Shown piece by piece: positions 43,159-52,973 of a stretch of 64,000 nucleotides of DNA; position 1 is the first letter of the stretch; every line of letters begins with the position of its first letter. The position numbers and the translations under genes are program-made. The stretch is from Streptomyces sp. NBC_01439 (GTDB taxonomy: Bacteria > Actinomycetota > Actinomycetes > Streptomycetales > Streptomycetaceae). Below the pieces are notes generated by a model that saw only the letters and a list, made by a program, of their open reading frames with translations, made no database searches and was not told where the DNA came from. The stretch spans positions 2,542,001 to 2,606,000 of the forward strand of contig NZ_CP109487.1 of assembly GCF_036227605.1 (NCBI RefSeq), read 5' to 3'.

Positions 43159-44385
43159 GTGCCTCGTACCGTCAGGGACGTCGTCTTCGTCGACGGCGTC
43201 CGCACCCCGTTCGGCAAGGCGGGCCCGAAGGGCATCTACCACGAGACCCGCGCCGACGACCTCGTCGTGAAGGCGATCCGGGAGCTGCTGCGCCGCAACC
43301 CGGACCTGGACCCCAAGAAGATCGACGAGGTCGCCATCGCCGCGACCACCCAGATCGGTGACCAGGGCCTGACGCTGGGCCGCACGGCCGGCATCCTCGC
43401 GGGCCTGCCGCAGTCCGTCCCGGGCTACTCCATCGACCGCATGTGCGCCGGCGCGCTGACCGCCGTGACCGCCGTCGCGGGCGGCGTGGCCTTCGGTGCG
43501 TACGACGTCGCCCTCGCAGGCGGTGTCGAGCACATGGGCCGCCACCCCATGGGCGAGGGCGTGGACCCGAACCCGCGCTTCGTCTCCGAGAAGCTGGTCG
43601 ACGAGTCCGCCCTGTTCATGGGCATGACCGCCGAGAACCTGCACGACCGGTACCCGACGATCACCAAGCTCCGCGCCGACGAGTACGCCGTGCGCTCGCA
43701 GGAGAAGGCCGCCAAGGCGTACGCCGACGGCAAGATCCAGCAGGACCTGGTCCCGATCTCGGTGCGCAACACCAACGAGGCGGCCGGTGAGACGGGCTGG
43801 GGCCTGGTCACCACCGACGAGCCGATGCGCCCGGGCACCACGCTGGAGAACCTGGCCGGCCTGAAGACCCCGTTCCGTACGCACGGCCGGGTCACCGCGG
43901 GCAACGCCGCCGGTCTCAACGACGGTGCCACCGCCGCGATCATCGCGTCCGAGGACTTCGCCCGGGAGAACAACCTCCCGGTCAAGATGCGCCTCGTCTC
44001 GTACTCCTTCGCGGGTGTCGAGCCGGAGGTCATGGGCTACGGCCCGATCCCGGCCACCGAGAAGGCCCTGGCCCAGGCCGGCCTGACGATCGAGGACATC
44101 GGTCTCTTCGAGGTCAACGAGGCCTTCGCGGTCCAGGTCCTCGCGTTCCTGGAGCACTACGGCATCGCCGACGACGACGCCCGCGTGAACCAGTACGGCG
44201 GCGCCATCGCCTTCGGTCACCCGCTCGCCTCCTCGGGCGTGCGCCTGATGACGCAGCTGGCCCGTCAGTTCGAGGAGCAGCCGCACGTCCGCTACGGCCT
44301 GACCACCATGTGCGTCGGCTTCGGCATGGGCGCCACGGTCATCTGGGAGAACCCGAACTTCAACGCCGAGGGAGACTCCAAGTGA
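43159..44385 (+). CDS. fadA: Acetyl-CoA acyltransferase (3-ketoacyl-CoA thiolase)
   Basis: The 408-residue protein is a degradative thiolase: acyl-accepting Cys96 in DRMCAGALTAV, then NEAFAVQV, GGAIAFGHPLASSG and the second Cys in LTTMCVGFGMGAT. It cleaves 3-ketoacyl-CoA with CoA in fatty-acid beta-oxidation. GTG at 43159 is preceded by GGAGGAG. Its TGA overlaps the GTG of fadB (4 bp), so the two subunits are translationally coupled. Upstream, TTACCCGCAAGTAG carries an imperfect TAC/GTA repeat that may bind a TetR-type repressor. Confidence 0.95.
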   Translation: MPRTVRDVVFVDGVRTPFGKAGPKGIYHETRADDLVVKAIRELLRRNPDLDPKKIDEVAIAATTQIGDQGLTLGRTAGILAGLPQSVPGYSIDRMCAGALTAVTAVAGGVAFGAYDVALAGGVEHMGRHPMGEGVDPNPRFVSEKLVDESALFMGMTAENLHDRYPTITKLRADEYAVRSQEKAAKAYADGKIQQDLVPISVRNTNEAAGETGWGLVTTDEPMRPGTTLENLAGLKTPFRTHGRVTAGNAAGLNDGATAAIIASEDFARENNLPVKMRLVSYSFAGVEPEVMGYGPIPATEKALAQAGLTIEDIGLFEVNEAFAVQVLAFLEHYGIADDDARVNQYGGAIAFGHPLASSGVRLMTQLARQFEEQPHVRYGLTTMCVGFGMGATVIWENPNFNAEGDSK

Positions 44386-46511
44386 GCACCACCGCTGAGC
44401 TCCTGAAGGGCGCGGCCGAGCTGTTCCCGGACGAGGTCGTCACGTCCGCGCACGTCCGCCACCTGGACCTGCCGTTCGGCGCCGGGCGCTTCGCGCTCAT
44501 CACGCTGGACAACGGCTTCGACCACACCAAGCCGACCACCTTCGGCCCGCAGTCCCTCGCCAACCTGAACGCGGCGATCGACCAGGTCGAGCAGGAGGCC
44601 ATCGCCGGCTCCATCGTCGGCGCGGGCATCACCGGCAAGCCGTTCATCTTCGCGGTCGGCGCCGACCTCAAGGGCGTCGAGCTGCTGAAGAAGCACGACG
44701 AGGCGCTCGCCATCGGCAAGGGCGGCCACGACGTCTTCAAGCGCCTCGCGGCGCTGGCGGTCCCGACCTTCGCGTACTACAACGGCGCGGCCATGGGCGG
44801 CGGCGTCGAGGTCGGTCTGCACTGCTCCTACCGCACCGTCTCGAAGGCCATCCCGGCCTTCTCGCTGCCCGAGGTCTTCCTCGGCCTGGTTCCCGGCTGG
44901 GGCGGCTGCGCCATCCTGCCGAACCTGATCGGCGCCGAGCGCGCGGTCTCGGTGATCATCGAGAACTCGCTCAACCAGAACAAGCAGCTGCGCGGCAAGC
45001 AGGTCTTCGACCTGGGCATCGCCGACGCGATCTTCGAGGGCGCGGACTTCCTGGAGCAGTCGCTCCTGTGGACCGCGAACGTCCTGAACGGCACCACCGA
45101 GGTCGTCCGCGCGGAGATCGACCGCGGCGAGGCCTGGGACGCGGCCGTCGCCAAGGGCCGCGCCATCGCGGACTCCAAGGTGCACGGCGCCGCTCCGGCC
45201 GCCTACCGCGCGCTGGAGATCATCGCCGCGGCCAAGTCCGGTGACCTCCAGGCCGGCTTCGACGCCGAGGACGCGGCGCTGGCCGACCTCATCATGGGCG
45301 GCGAGCTGCGCTCGGGTATCTACGCCTTCAACCTGGTGCAGAAGCGCGCCAAGCGCCCGGCCGGTGCCCCGGACAAGTCCCTGGCCCGTCCGGTCACCAA
45401 GGTCGGCGTCGTCGGCGCGGGCCTGATGGCCTCGCAGCTGGCGCTGCTCTTCCTGCGCCGCCTGGAGGTGCCGGTGGTCCTCACCGACATCGACCAGGAG
45501 CGCGTGGACAAGGGCGTGGGCTATGTCCACGCCGAGATCCAGAAGCTGCTCGGCAAGGGCCGCATCAACCAGGACAAGGCCAACCGCCTGACCGCCCTGG
45601 TGACCGGCGTCCTGGACAAGGCCGAGGGCTTCGCGGACGCGGACTTCATCATCGAGGCCGTGTTCGAGGAGATGTCCGTCAAGCAGAAGGTGTTCGCGGA
45701 GGTCGAGGCGGTCGCCCCGGCGCACGCGATCCTCGCCACCAACACCTCCTCGCTGTCGGTCTCCGAGATGGCCTCCAAGCTCCAGCACCCGGAGCGCGTG
45801 GTCGGCTTCCACTTCTTCAACCCGGTCGCGATCCTCCCGCTGCTGGAGATCGTCCGCGGTGAGCAGACCGACGACGCCTCGCTGGCCACGGCCTTCGGCG
45901 TCGCCAAGAAGCTGAAGAAGACCGCGGTCCTCACCAAGGACGCCCCGGCGTTCGTCGTGAACCGCATCCTGACCCGCTTCATGGGCGAGATCCAGAACGT
46001 CATCGACGAGGGCACCCCGGTCGTCACGGCGGAGAAGGCCATCGAGCCGCTCGGCCTGCCGATGTCCCCGCTGGTGCTGCTGGAGCTCGTGGGCCCGGCG
46101 ATCGGTCTGCACGTCTCCGAGACCCTGAACCGCGCCTTCCCGGAGCGCTTCACCGTCTCCCCGAACCTGGCGGCCGTCGTCAAGGCCGGCAAGCGCGGCT
46201 TCTACGTCTACGACTCCGGCAAGCCGGAGCTGGACCCCGAGGTCGCCGCCCTCCTGGTGCAGGGCGACTCGGTCCTGACCGAGGAGCAGGTCCGCGACCG
46301 CGTCCTGGACGCGGTGGCGCAGGAGATCGGCCTGATGCTGGAGGAGGGTGTCGTGGCCGAGGCCCAGGACATCGACCTCTGCCTCATCACGGGCGCCGGC
46401 TGGCCCTTCCACCTGGGCGGCATCACGCCGTACCTGGACCGCGAAGGCGTCTCGGAGCGCGTGAACGGCAAGAAGTTCCTCGCCCCCGGCCTGGCGAGCA
46501 TCCCGGTCTGA
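44382..46511 (+). CDS. fadB: Fatty oxidation complex alpha subunit
   Basis: The 709-residue protein fuses an N-terminal crotonase-type enoyl-CoA hydratase (about 1-300; FIFAVGADLKGVELL, NGAAMGGGVEVGLH) to a 3-hydroxyacyl-CoA dehydrogenase (about 330-709; VGVVGAGLMASQLA, VFEEMSVKQKVFAEVE, NTSSLSVSEMA, GFHFFNPV, GFYVYDSG). It hydrates enoyl-CoA and oxidises the hydroxyacyl product for FadA. The dehydrogenase Gly-rich motif reads GAGLMA where GAGxMG is usual. Confidence 0.95.
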   Translation: MSTTAELLKGAAELFPDEVVTSAHVRHLDLPFGAGRFALITLDNGFDHTKPTTFGPQSLANLNAAIDQVEQEAIAGSIVGAGITGKPFIFAVGADLKGVELLKKHDEALAIGKGGHDVFKRLAALAVPTFAYYNGAAMGGGVEVGLHCSYRTVSKAIPAFSLPEVFLGLVPGWGGCAILPNLIGAERAVSVIIENSLNQNKQLRGKQVFDLGIADAIFEGADFLEQSLLWTANVLNGTTEVVRAEIDRGEAWDAAVAKGRAIADSKVHGAAPAAYRALEIIAAAKSGDLQAGFDAEDAALADLIMGGELRSGIYAFNLVQKRAKRPAGAPDKSLARPVTKVGVVGAGLMASQLALLFLRRLEVPVVLTDIDQERVDKGVGYVHAEIQKLLGKGRINQDKANRLTALVTGVLDKAEGFADADFIIEAVFEEMSVKQKVFAEVEAVAPAHAILATNTSSLSVSEMASKLQHPERVVGFHFFNPVAILPLLEIVRGEQTDDASLATAFGVAKKLKKTAVLTKDAPAFVVNRILTRFMGEIQNVIDEGTPVVTAEKAIEPLGLPMSPLVLLELVGPAIGLHVSETLNRAFPERFTVSPNLAAVVKAGKRGFYVYDSGKPELDPEVAALLVQGDSVLTEEQVRDRVLDAVAQEIGLMLEEGVVAEAQDIDLCLITGAGWPFHLGGITPYLDREGVSERVNGKKFLAPGLASIPV

Positions 46512-46534
46512 GGCAGTACGCAGCACCGCGGAAC

Positions 46535-46574
46535 CGGCGGCGCCCGTCCTCGTACGTGAGGGCGGGCGCCGCCG
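46535..46574 (+). terminator. Terminator after fadB
   Basis: CGGCGGCGCCCG and CGGGCGCCGCCG form a 12-bp stem; CCTC/GAGG inside the loop extends the fold. TTT follows. Confidence 0.8.
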
Positions 46575-46642
46575 CCGTTTCCGCGTTCCGGTTTCCCGGC
46601 CCCGCTGTTCGAACACCGCGTGCGACCTCGGATAATCAAGGG

Positions 46643-47656
46643 ATGTACCCGCGAAACAGCAGTCCACGGCCTTCCCCCCGGGTCCCCCGGATCCCGACGG
46701 CGGTCGTCGTGACGGTGCTGAGCGCGGTCGTCGCCCTGCTGCTGGGGGTCGCGGTGTACGCCATGACCCGCGCGGACCCGGCGCCGAAGCCGGCCCCCGC
46801 CCCGGAGGCCGGGCCCGGCCACCTCAACGTGCTGGACTGGAACATCTGCGGGGAGGCTGGCGGGCTGCGCGGTCAGCGCGGCTTCTGCCCCAACCGCAAC
46901 CGGCCCGACCTGACGGTGGCCGAGATCGTCGAGATGGTCGCCGAGCGCAATTCCGACGTCGTCACCCTGCAGGAGGTCTGCGGCGGGGCGGCGGGGAGCC
47001 ATCTGGCGCTGCTGGAACGGGAGCTGGGCGACGGCTGGAGCTTCGTCCGGGCACGCGGCACGCGGCCCGACGGCGCCGCGGAGTGCCGGGGCTCACTCAA
47101 GGGGGAGCTGGGGGTGGCCATCGCGGTCCGCGGGAAGATCACGGCGTCCTCGGACAGCAACACGCTCTCGGACCAGCCCCCGCAGAGCGGTGAGCGCGTG
47201 TCGCCGCTGCTGTGCGTGGACGTGGAGGGCTGGTCCCACCGGGTGTGCACCGCGCACCTGGTGCCCTCGAGTGACAAGCGGGGCGCCGAGCAGGCCGCGC
47301 GCATCGCCCTGCGGATGGCGACGGACGGGAAGCCGTACATCCTGACGGGCGACTTCAACCGGAACTCGAAGTCCGCCGAGCTCGCGCCGCTCACGTCCGC
47401 GCTGTCGGAGTGCCGGCAGCTGACCCGTGAGCAGGAGACCACGCACCACGCGTGGGACATCAAGGCCCAGAAGCACGTGTACCGCAATCTCGACCACATC
47501 TTCGCGAGCCCGGAAGCCGGCGGTGCCCGGGCGGGATTCTCCTCGTGCGGGGTGGACCGTACGCGGATGGACACGACGCCGAACGAGGAGGACACGCCGC
47601 CCAACGGCAAGTCCGACCACGCCCCCGTCTACGCGACGGTCAGGATCACCAAGTGA
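46643..47656 (+). CDS. Endonuclease/exonuclease/phosphatase family protein, exported
   Basis: The 337-residue protein has a short cytoplasmic N terminus, a membrane segment (about 20-42), a Pro-rich linker and an EEP domain from about 60: LNVLDWNICGE, VTLQEVCGG (Glu metal ligand), LTGDFNRNS (Asp/Asn) and the terminal SDHAPVYATV (Asp-His). Such exported enzymes act on nucleic acids, phosphoinositides or other phosphodiesters. GATAAT at 46631-46636, 6 nt before the ATG, suggests a leaderless transcript. Confidence 0.88.
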   Translation: MYPRNSSPRPSPRVPRIPTAVVVTVLSAVVALLLGVAVYAMTRADPAPKPAPAPEAGPGHLNVLDWNICGEAGGLRGQRGFCPNRNRPDLTVAEIVEMVAERNSDVVTLQEVCGGAAGSHLALLERELGDGWSFVRARGTRPDGAAECRGSLKGELGVAIAVRGKITASSDSNTLSDQPPQSGERVSPLLCVDVEGWSHRVCTAHLVPSSDKRGAEQAARIALRMATDGKPYILTGDFNRNSKSAELAPLTSALSECRQLTREQETTHHAWDIKAQKHVYRNLDHIFASPEAGGARAGFSSCGVDRTRMDTTPNEEDTPPNGKSDHAPVYATVRITK

Positions 47657-47664
47657 GGACACGC

Positions 47665-47693
47665 GCCGCCGTCGGCCCCTGAGAGCCGGCGGC
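47665..47693. terminator. Hairpin between converging EEP and SGNH genes
   Basis: GCCGCCG (47665-47671) and CGGCGGC (47687-47693) form a 7-bp stem in the 43-bp gap between the two stops. Confidence 0.4.
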
Positions 47694-47699
47694 GTCCGC

Positions 47700-49091
47700 T
47701 CACCAGCGGCCGGCGAAGGGCATGTGGTCGCACTTGTCGTCGCACGGCACGCGGGACATCGTCGACTCCCGGATCCAGTTCCCCTCGGGGACGCCGTGCA
47801 CGCGCAGGGTGTACGGGGCGGGCTTGGAGTGGATCGCGCTGAAGATCGCGACGAACTCCAGGGAGTAACTGCCCGGCCGCCAGTCGTGCTGGTGGGTCAC
47901 CTTCCAGGTGCCGTCCTTCTGCACCGGGGCGGCGGCGATCAGCCGGTCCCCCTCCATGATCATCACCTGGGAGACCCCCGGCACGGCCGTACCGGAGAAC
48001 CGGGGTCGCGGACCGCTGATGTTGCCCTCACGGGGACCGAGGACGATGGGCGGCGGGACGCTGTCCCACACCGCGAAGGGGAGCGTGGCGACCGCCGACA
48101 GGCCCTGGTCGGTGATGCCGACGGCCTGGATGACCCGCTCGCCCGCCACCCACTTGACCGCACGGCGCCAGGTCCACTTGCCCTCGGCGTTGACCCGTGT
48201 CCCGCCGATGTACACGCCCTGCTCGAAGAAGAGGAGGTACGAGGTACCGGGCGCGGCCGTGCCCCAGAACTTCTGCATCGCGCTCACGGCCTGGCCGGGC
48301 CTGGGTCCGGCGAAGACGGGCTCGGCGACGACGCCGCCCGGGCTCTGCAGGGCACGCTCGGGCGACTCGACCGTGAACTCGGTCAGCAGCGGCGGATATC
48401 CCGGGGCGACGGCGACCGCCTCCGTGTTGACCATCCCGTACGGGAGGCCCGCCGCCTGGTGCAGGCCGATCGCCACGAGCCGGGCGACCTCGCGGGCACC
48501 GGCCTCGTTGAAGTGGGACGCGTCGATCAGGCCGTCGGGGTGGTTCGGGTGCTCGCCCGCGTCGACCCAGCGGTAGTACTGCCGGGCCCGCTGCGGGCCG
48601 AGTTCGTGCAACATCCGCGCGGTCATCAGGTTCAGGTCGACCAGGGGCGTGCCGGTCTCCGCCGCCACTTCCCGCACCACCTGGGGGTAGCCGTCGCGGG
48701 TGTCGGCTACCGTGCCGTCGGGTTCGAAGACACAGCGCACGGCGGGCGTCAGGAGGACGGGCACGGCGCCTTCGGTGCGGATGGCCGCCAGGTAGAGGTG
48801 GAGGAACTCCCGCAGCTCGCGGTGGCTGTGGTAGAGGCCGGGCTTGTCGATGCGCTGCTCGACGCCGCCGAAGTCGACCGCGACCACGTCACCGGGGGTG
48901 AGCTGGTTGAGCAGCGTCAGGAAGCGCTCGGTGTAGTAGGAGCGAGCCGTCATCGCATCGCGCGCGTAGTTCTTCACCTCGAAGTACGGCGTGAGGTACT
49001 CGCCGAGGAACTGGCCCCAGCCGGCGAACGGCGCTTCCTTGGGCGTCCTCGACGCCGCGACGGAATTCCCGATGATGCAAAGCTTGGTCAC
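47700..49091 (-). CDS. SGNH-type hydrolase, possible rhamnogalacturonan-acetylesterase-like
   Basis: The 463-residue protein starts with an SGNH-like block I (CIIGNSVAASR, Ser of GNS), has block III-like DVVAVDFGG, and DASHFNEAGAREVARL with the terminal Asp-His pair. The rest (about 220-463) has two or more beta-sandwich domains (RFSGTAVPGVSQVMIMEGDRL). No signal peptide is evident, although family members act on acetylated or esterified glycans. GTG at 49091 has AGGAGAAG upstream. It lies 46 bp after the GT4-Stealth gene as last member of that operon, so it probably edits O-acetyl groups on the polymer made there. Confidence 0.75.
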   Translation of the reverse strand: MTKLCIIGNSVAASRTPKEAPFAGWGQFLGEYLTPYFEVKNYARDAMTARSYYTERFLTLLNQLTPGDVVAVDFGGVEQRIDKPGLYHSHRELREFLHLYLAAIRTEGAVPVLLTPAVRCVFEPDGTVADTRDGYPQVVREVAAETGTPLVDLNLMTARMLHELGPQRARQYYRWVDAGEHPNHPDGLIDASHFNEAGAREVARLVAIGLHQAAGLPYGMVNTEAVAVAPGYPPLLTEFTVESPERALQSPGGVVAEPVFAGPRPGQAVSAMQKFWGTAAPGTSYLLFFEQGVYIGGTRVNAEGKWTWRRAVKWVAGERVIQAVGITDQGLSAVATLPFAVWDSVPPPIVLGPREGNISGPRPRFSGTAVPGVSQVMIMEGDRLIAAAPVQKDGTWKVTHQHDWRPGSYSLEFVAIFSAIHSKPAPYTLRVHGVPEGNWIRESTMSRVPCDDKCDHMPFAGRW

Positions 49092-49137
49092 GACTTCTCC
49101 TCTTTCACGCTCATGTCTCCACGCCTTCCGCTGTGCC

Positions 49138-52011
49138 CTACAGCGGCCACTCGGGCATCCGTCCGGCGTGGTAGCGCTGGTTCCTCGGCGCCCCGTACTC
49201 GAACTGGCTCGCCACCGGGAAGTAGCTCGGGAGGAAGGCGGCCAGGATCGCGTCCTGCTCCTCCTCCGGTACGTCGCCGTCGTGGTAGTCGTTCAGACAG
49301 AAGACGTCGTGCGGGCGGGCCGTCATCAGGCGGGTGAGCCGGGTGCGGTGCTCGGTCAGGCCGACGTTGACGAATCCGCACGCGATGCGGCCCGGAATGC
49401 TCCGGCTCGTCTGGTAGGCGAAGTAGTGGTGCAGCGACGACGCGACGGACACGTCGCTGTGGGAGCGCAGCCGGCTGGCGGCGGTCTGGGCCATGACCTC
49501 GGGGTAGGTCTGGTGCAGGTCGGCCATGACGCTGCGGCGCATCGGGTACGGCGCGTGCAGGAAGCCGTGCGTCAGGGCCTGGCCGAAGGATCCGGCGATC
49601 AGTGCGCGGTTGTTCTTGGCCGCGCTGATGTTGAAGTCGTCGTCCTGGCGGGTGGGGAGCATCGGGATGGCGGTCGGCGACAGGAAGTGCTTCGCCTGCC
49701 CGTTGCCCTCGAAGAAGAGGTTGGGCAGCACGGTGCGGCCCATGAAGAAGTCGTCGTTGAAGTAGAGGAAGTGCTCGGCGAGGCCCTCGATGTTGTGGAG
49801 CTGGCTCTCGATGGCGTGCGAGTTGAAGGTCGGCAGCGCGCCGCGGTTGCCGAAGATCTCCGTGTGGTCGACGACGCGCACCCGGTGGTGGTTGGTGTCG
49901 AGCCAGGCCGGCACCTGCCGGTCGGTGACGATGTAGATGTTCCGGATCCACGGCGCGTACATGTCGATCGAGCGCAGCGAGTAGCGCAGCTCGTCGCGGC
50001 TGCGGAAGCGCGCGGCGCTGGCGGCGGCGTCGACCGTCTCCAGGCCGAGCCCGGACAGCACCTGGTTCTTGCGCTCCAGCCAGTTGACGTCCGAGCCGTC
50101 GACCCACGTGTAGACGGCGTCGATGGGGAAGTTGACGTCGGCGTGCAGGGGCTGCGCGAAGGGCGCGATGGTCGGGTAGGTGCGTCCGGCGAGGACCGTG
50201 GGGACCCGGCTCATGGAGTACTGGGAGATCCGGTCGCCGATGAGGGTGCGGGCGGGGGTCCGCACGAACTCCTCTTCCTCGGGGTCGGTCTCCCAGAAGG
50301 AGATGGTGCAGCCGTACACGGCGCCCATGCGCAGGGTGCGCGAGGTGGTGACGACGCTCTGGTAGACGCGGACACCGGTGCACGGCAGCGCCAGGTGGTC
50401 TTCGCACAGTCCGGCGAGGACGGTGGTGATGGCGTCCTGGCGCTCGTTGAGGAACGCCGCGTAGACGGCTTCCTGCCCGTACGCCGCGGCCAGCGCCTTC
50501 AGCACGCCCTCGCGGTAGGAGGCGTGGACGGCGATGGTCTTGCGCACCATCGTGTCGCGGGTGAGGAGGTACGGGACCCCGGCCGCCTCCAGGGCGTCGG
50601 CGGCCAGCGCCAGGTTCGCCTGCACGACGTCGAACGGGGACTCGGAGTCGGTGACCCGGCAGAGCTGACCGCCGTCGCGGACGAGCTCGCGCCGGCGCTT
50701 GGCGACCTGCTGCTCCAGCTGGCGCTGGTTGCCCGAGCGCGACTGGCTGGCCGGGGCGGGGGCGGCGGCGGTCGCCGCGCCGGTGAGTCCGCTGTGGACG
50801 GCGTGCAGGGCGAGGCGGTCGGCCTTGACGGCGTCGCGGCGGCCGCTCTCGCGGTGGCCCGCCAGTTCCTTGAAGAGCTTCTCCCACTGCGACGTGATCT
50901 GCGGCGGGTCGAACCGGTGGATCGTGTGCGCGGCCTCGGCGCCCATCCGGTGGCGCAGCTGCTGGTCCTCGATGAGGCGGTTGAGCTGCAGGGCGAGGGC
51001 CTCGACGTCACCGTGCGGGACGAGGATGCCCGAGCGGCCGTCCAGGATGATCTCGCTGGGCCCGTTGGGGCAGTCGTAGGAGAGCACGGGCACGCCCGCG
51101 GCCTGCGCCTCCATGAGGACGAGCGGGAAGGCCTCGTTGCGGGAGGTCATCAGCGCGATGCTGGCCTTGGCCCACTCCTCGGCGAGGTGCGGGGTGTTGC
51201 CGTTGAGCTGGATGCTGTCGTGCAGGCCGAGCTGGTTGATCTGGCGGCGCAGCACTCCGGAGAGCGGGCCGTCGCCGAAGACGCGCAGGATCCAGTCGGG
51301 GTGGCGGGGGGCGATCTGCGCCCAGGCGTTGATCGCGTGGTCGAGCTGCTTCTCGCCGACGAGCCGCCCGGCGGTGACGACGGTTCGGGTCTCCAGGGTG
51401 GAGCGCGGCCGGAACCCGGTGGGCAGGGCGTTGGGGATGACCTCGATCCGCGGCGCGCTGGCTCCGAGGGTCTCGGCGAACCAGTCACGGGTGCGGCCGC
51501 TGAGCACGGCCAGGGCGTCGAGCCGCGCCGAGTACTTCAGCAGCGGCTCGCCGCTGGTGCCGCGCAGCTCGGAGACGCGGTGCTCCTGGTGCACGGTGAT
51601 GACCCGGCTGGGGGCGAGCTGGACCGCCAGCGCCATCAGGGCCGGAGTGGTCGTGATGAGGATGTCGGTGTCGGTGTGCTGGAGCGCGAGTTCGAGCTCG
51701 ATGTCCGACAGCCGGTTGAACGCGGCCTCCCAGGCCCGGTCGACCAGGCTGCTGGACTGCTTGGAGAGGACGGCGTACGCGTCGTCGCCCAGCTCGACCC
51801 CGCGTACCGGGCGGGGTACGGGACCGGTCTGGTCGATGAGGTAGTCGACCCGGACCCGCTCGTCGAGCGGGAAGAACAGCTCGGGCTGGCTGCGGAAGAT
51901 GCTGAGGACCCGTACGTCGTGGCGCGACGCCAGCTCGGCGGCCTGGTTGAAGACAGCTCGTTCGGTGCCTCCCACGGCGTCGGCAGTGGTCAGCAGAAAA
52001 GTGATCTTCAT
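49138..52011 (-). CDS. GT4 glycosyltransferase fused to Stealth phosphotransferase
   Basis: The 957-residue protein joins an N-terminal GT-B glycosyltransferase (about 1-395; FLLTTADAVGGTERAVFNQA, VVTAGRLVGEKQLDHAINAW, E-x7-E region in SRNEAFPLVLMEAQAAGVPV) to a Stealth sugar-phosphate transferase (about 480-957). The Stealth part shows VYTWVDGSD near 630, DELRYSLRSIDMYAPWIRNIYIVTD near 670, HAIESQLHNIEGLAEHFLYFNDD near 740 and the CR4-like HPHDVFCLND-type end. Stealth enzymes transfer hexose-1-phosphate to build phosphodiester-linked glycans; with the GT4 domain one polypeptide could both add sugars and link repeats. ATG at 52011 overlaps the preceding stop by one base. Confidence 0.88.
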   Translation of the reverse strand: MKITFLLTTADAVGGTERAVFNQAAELASRHDVRVLSIFRSQPELFFPLDERVRVDYLIDQTGPVPRPVRGVELGDDAYAVLSKQSSSLVDRAWEAAFNRLSDIELELALQHTDTDILITTTPALMALAVQLAPSRVITVHQEHRVSELRGTSGEPLLKYSARLDALAVLSGRTRDWFAETLGASAPRIEVIPNALPTGFRPRSTLETRTVVTAGRLVGEKQLDHAINAWAQIAPRHPDWILRVFGDGPLSGVLRRQINQLGLHDSIQLNGNTPHLAEEWAKASIALMTSRNEAFPLVLMEAQAAGVPVLSYDCPNGPSEIILDGRSGILVPHGDVEALALQLNRLIEDQQLRHRMGAEAAHTIHRFDPPQITSQWEKLFKELAGHRESGRRDAVKADRLALHAVHSGLTGAATAAAPAPASQSRSGNQRQLEQQVAKRRRELVRDGGQLCRVTDSESPFDVVQANLALAADALEAAGVPYLLTRDTMVRKTIAVHASYREGVLKALAAAYGQEAVYAAFLNERQDAITTVLAGLCEDHLALPCTGVRVYQSVVTTSRTLRMGAVYGCTISFWETDPEEEEFVRTPARTLIGDRISQYSMSRVPTVLAGRTYPTIAPFAQPLHADVNFPIDAVYTWVDGSDVNWLERKNQVLSGLGLETVDAAASAARFRSRDELRYSLRSIDMYAPWIRNIYIVTDRQVPAWLDTNHHRVRVVDHTEIFGNRGALPTFNSHAIESQLHNIEGLAEHFLYFNDDFFMGRTVLPNLFFEGNGQAKHFLSPTAIPMLPTRQDDDFNISAAKNNRALIAGSFGQALTHGFLHAPYPMRRSVMADLHQTYPEVMAQTAASRLRSHSDVSVASSLHHYFAYQTSRSIPGRIACGFVNVGLTEHRTRLTRLMTARPHDVFCLNDYHDGDVPEEEQDAILAAFLPSYFPVASQFEYGAPRNQRYHAGRMPEWPL

Positions 52012-52973
52012 CAGGCTCTCCGCCCGGCTTCGGGCATACGGCTGCAGGTGACCCGGAGGTTGCCCGCGGGGGTGTAACGGGGATGGACGATCATGGGCGC
52101 GAGGCCGCGCGGGGCGACGACGGCCTTGTTGATGGTGAACACGCGCATCGGGTTGCGGACGTCGTGCAGCCGGCGGCCGATGCGCAGGGTGCGCGACCCC
52201 TTCGAGGCGACGGCCACGTCCCAGTGGTCCGTGGCACGCGCGGGCGGCATCTCCTCCAGCGGTACGACGACCCGCCAGGCCCCGCCGGGCAGTGCCTCCA
52301 GCGGTCGCTGGATGCGGCGGCGGGAGGCGGTGAACTCGGCCCAGGGGTCCTCGAGCCGCGCGCCGAGCATCCGGAAGTCGAGGACCATCGAGGAGTGCGA
52401 GAGGTCGATGCGCATGACCTCGGCCAGCGGCTTGGGGTTCGAGGTGACCACCGTCAGGCTGCCGGCGACGGTACGGCCGAGGCGGTGGCGCAGGCCGTCG
52501 ACGGGCGAGGCGTTCATCGGCTTGGTCGGTCCGGCGTAGGGCACGGGCGGCTCGACCAGCAGCAGCTTGTACTTGCGGGTCTTGCGGCCGTCCTGGACGA
52601 GCAGCGTGGTCTTCCAGCGGCCGCTGGTGACGGGCAGGCCGCCGGGGCCGGCCCCGAGGAGCACGGCGGCGTCCATCAGAAGCCGGTCCTCGCGGTCCTC
52701 GTAGAGCCGCACCGTCGTCCGGTAGGTGCGCCGGCCGTGCTTCAGCTCCAGCTCGGCGGATTCGCCGAGCGGGGCCGAGTCGGGCAGCTCGGCGTGCAGG
52801 TTCATGGTGTGCCCGTCGAGGACCTGCGCGTACTGCAGCACGGCGGCCCGGCCGATGCGCCGGGGCAGGAACACGTGCACCATCAGCCAGGAGCGGATGA
52901 CGACGAGGCGCGGGGCCAGGGCGGCCACGAACGTCTCGCGCGAACGCAGTAGCCTCTTGAGGAAATTCTTCAT
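52011..52973 (-). CDS. Accessory protein of the Stealth operon, unknown family
   Basis: The 320-residue protein starts with a basic, partly hydrophobic N terminus (MKNFLKRLLRSRETFVAALA) and then strand-rich domains (RAAVLQYAQVLDGHTMNLHAELPD, KHGRRTYRTTVRLYEDRED, RWKTTLLVQDGRKTRKYKLLLVE), which look like two or three beta-sandwiches. No enzyme motif is seen. It is sandwiched between two Stealth-type genes with overlapping starts and stops (ATGA and TGATG), so it is surely co-translated with them and probably supports their complex or binds the polymer. Confidence 0.72.
   Translation of the reverse strand: MKNFLKRLLRSRETFVAALAPRLVVIRSWLMVHVFLPRRIGRAAVLQYAQVLDGHTMNLHAELPDSAPLGESAELELKHGRRTYRTTVRLYEDREDRLLMDAAVLLGAGPGGLPVTSGRWKTTLLVQDGRKTRKYKLLLVEPPVPYAGPTKPMNASPVDGLRHRLGRTVAGSLTVVTSNPKPLAEVMRIDLSHSSMVLDFRMLGARLEDPWAEFTASRRRIQRPLEALPGGAWRVVVPLEEMPPARATDHWDVAVASKGSRTLRIGRRLHDVRNPMRVFTINKAVVAPRGLAPMIVHPRYTPAGNLRVTCSRMPEAGRRA

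Noticed and set aside
44292..46667. Minus-strand frame of nearly 800 codons opposite fadB
   Set aside because: A shadow frame: high GC third positions of fadB remove stop codons on the other strand. No domain similarity.
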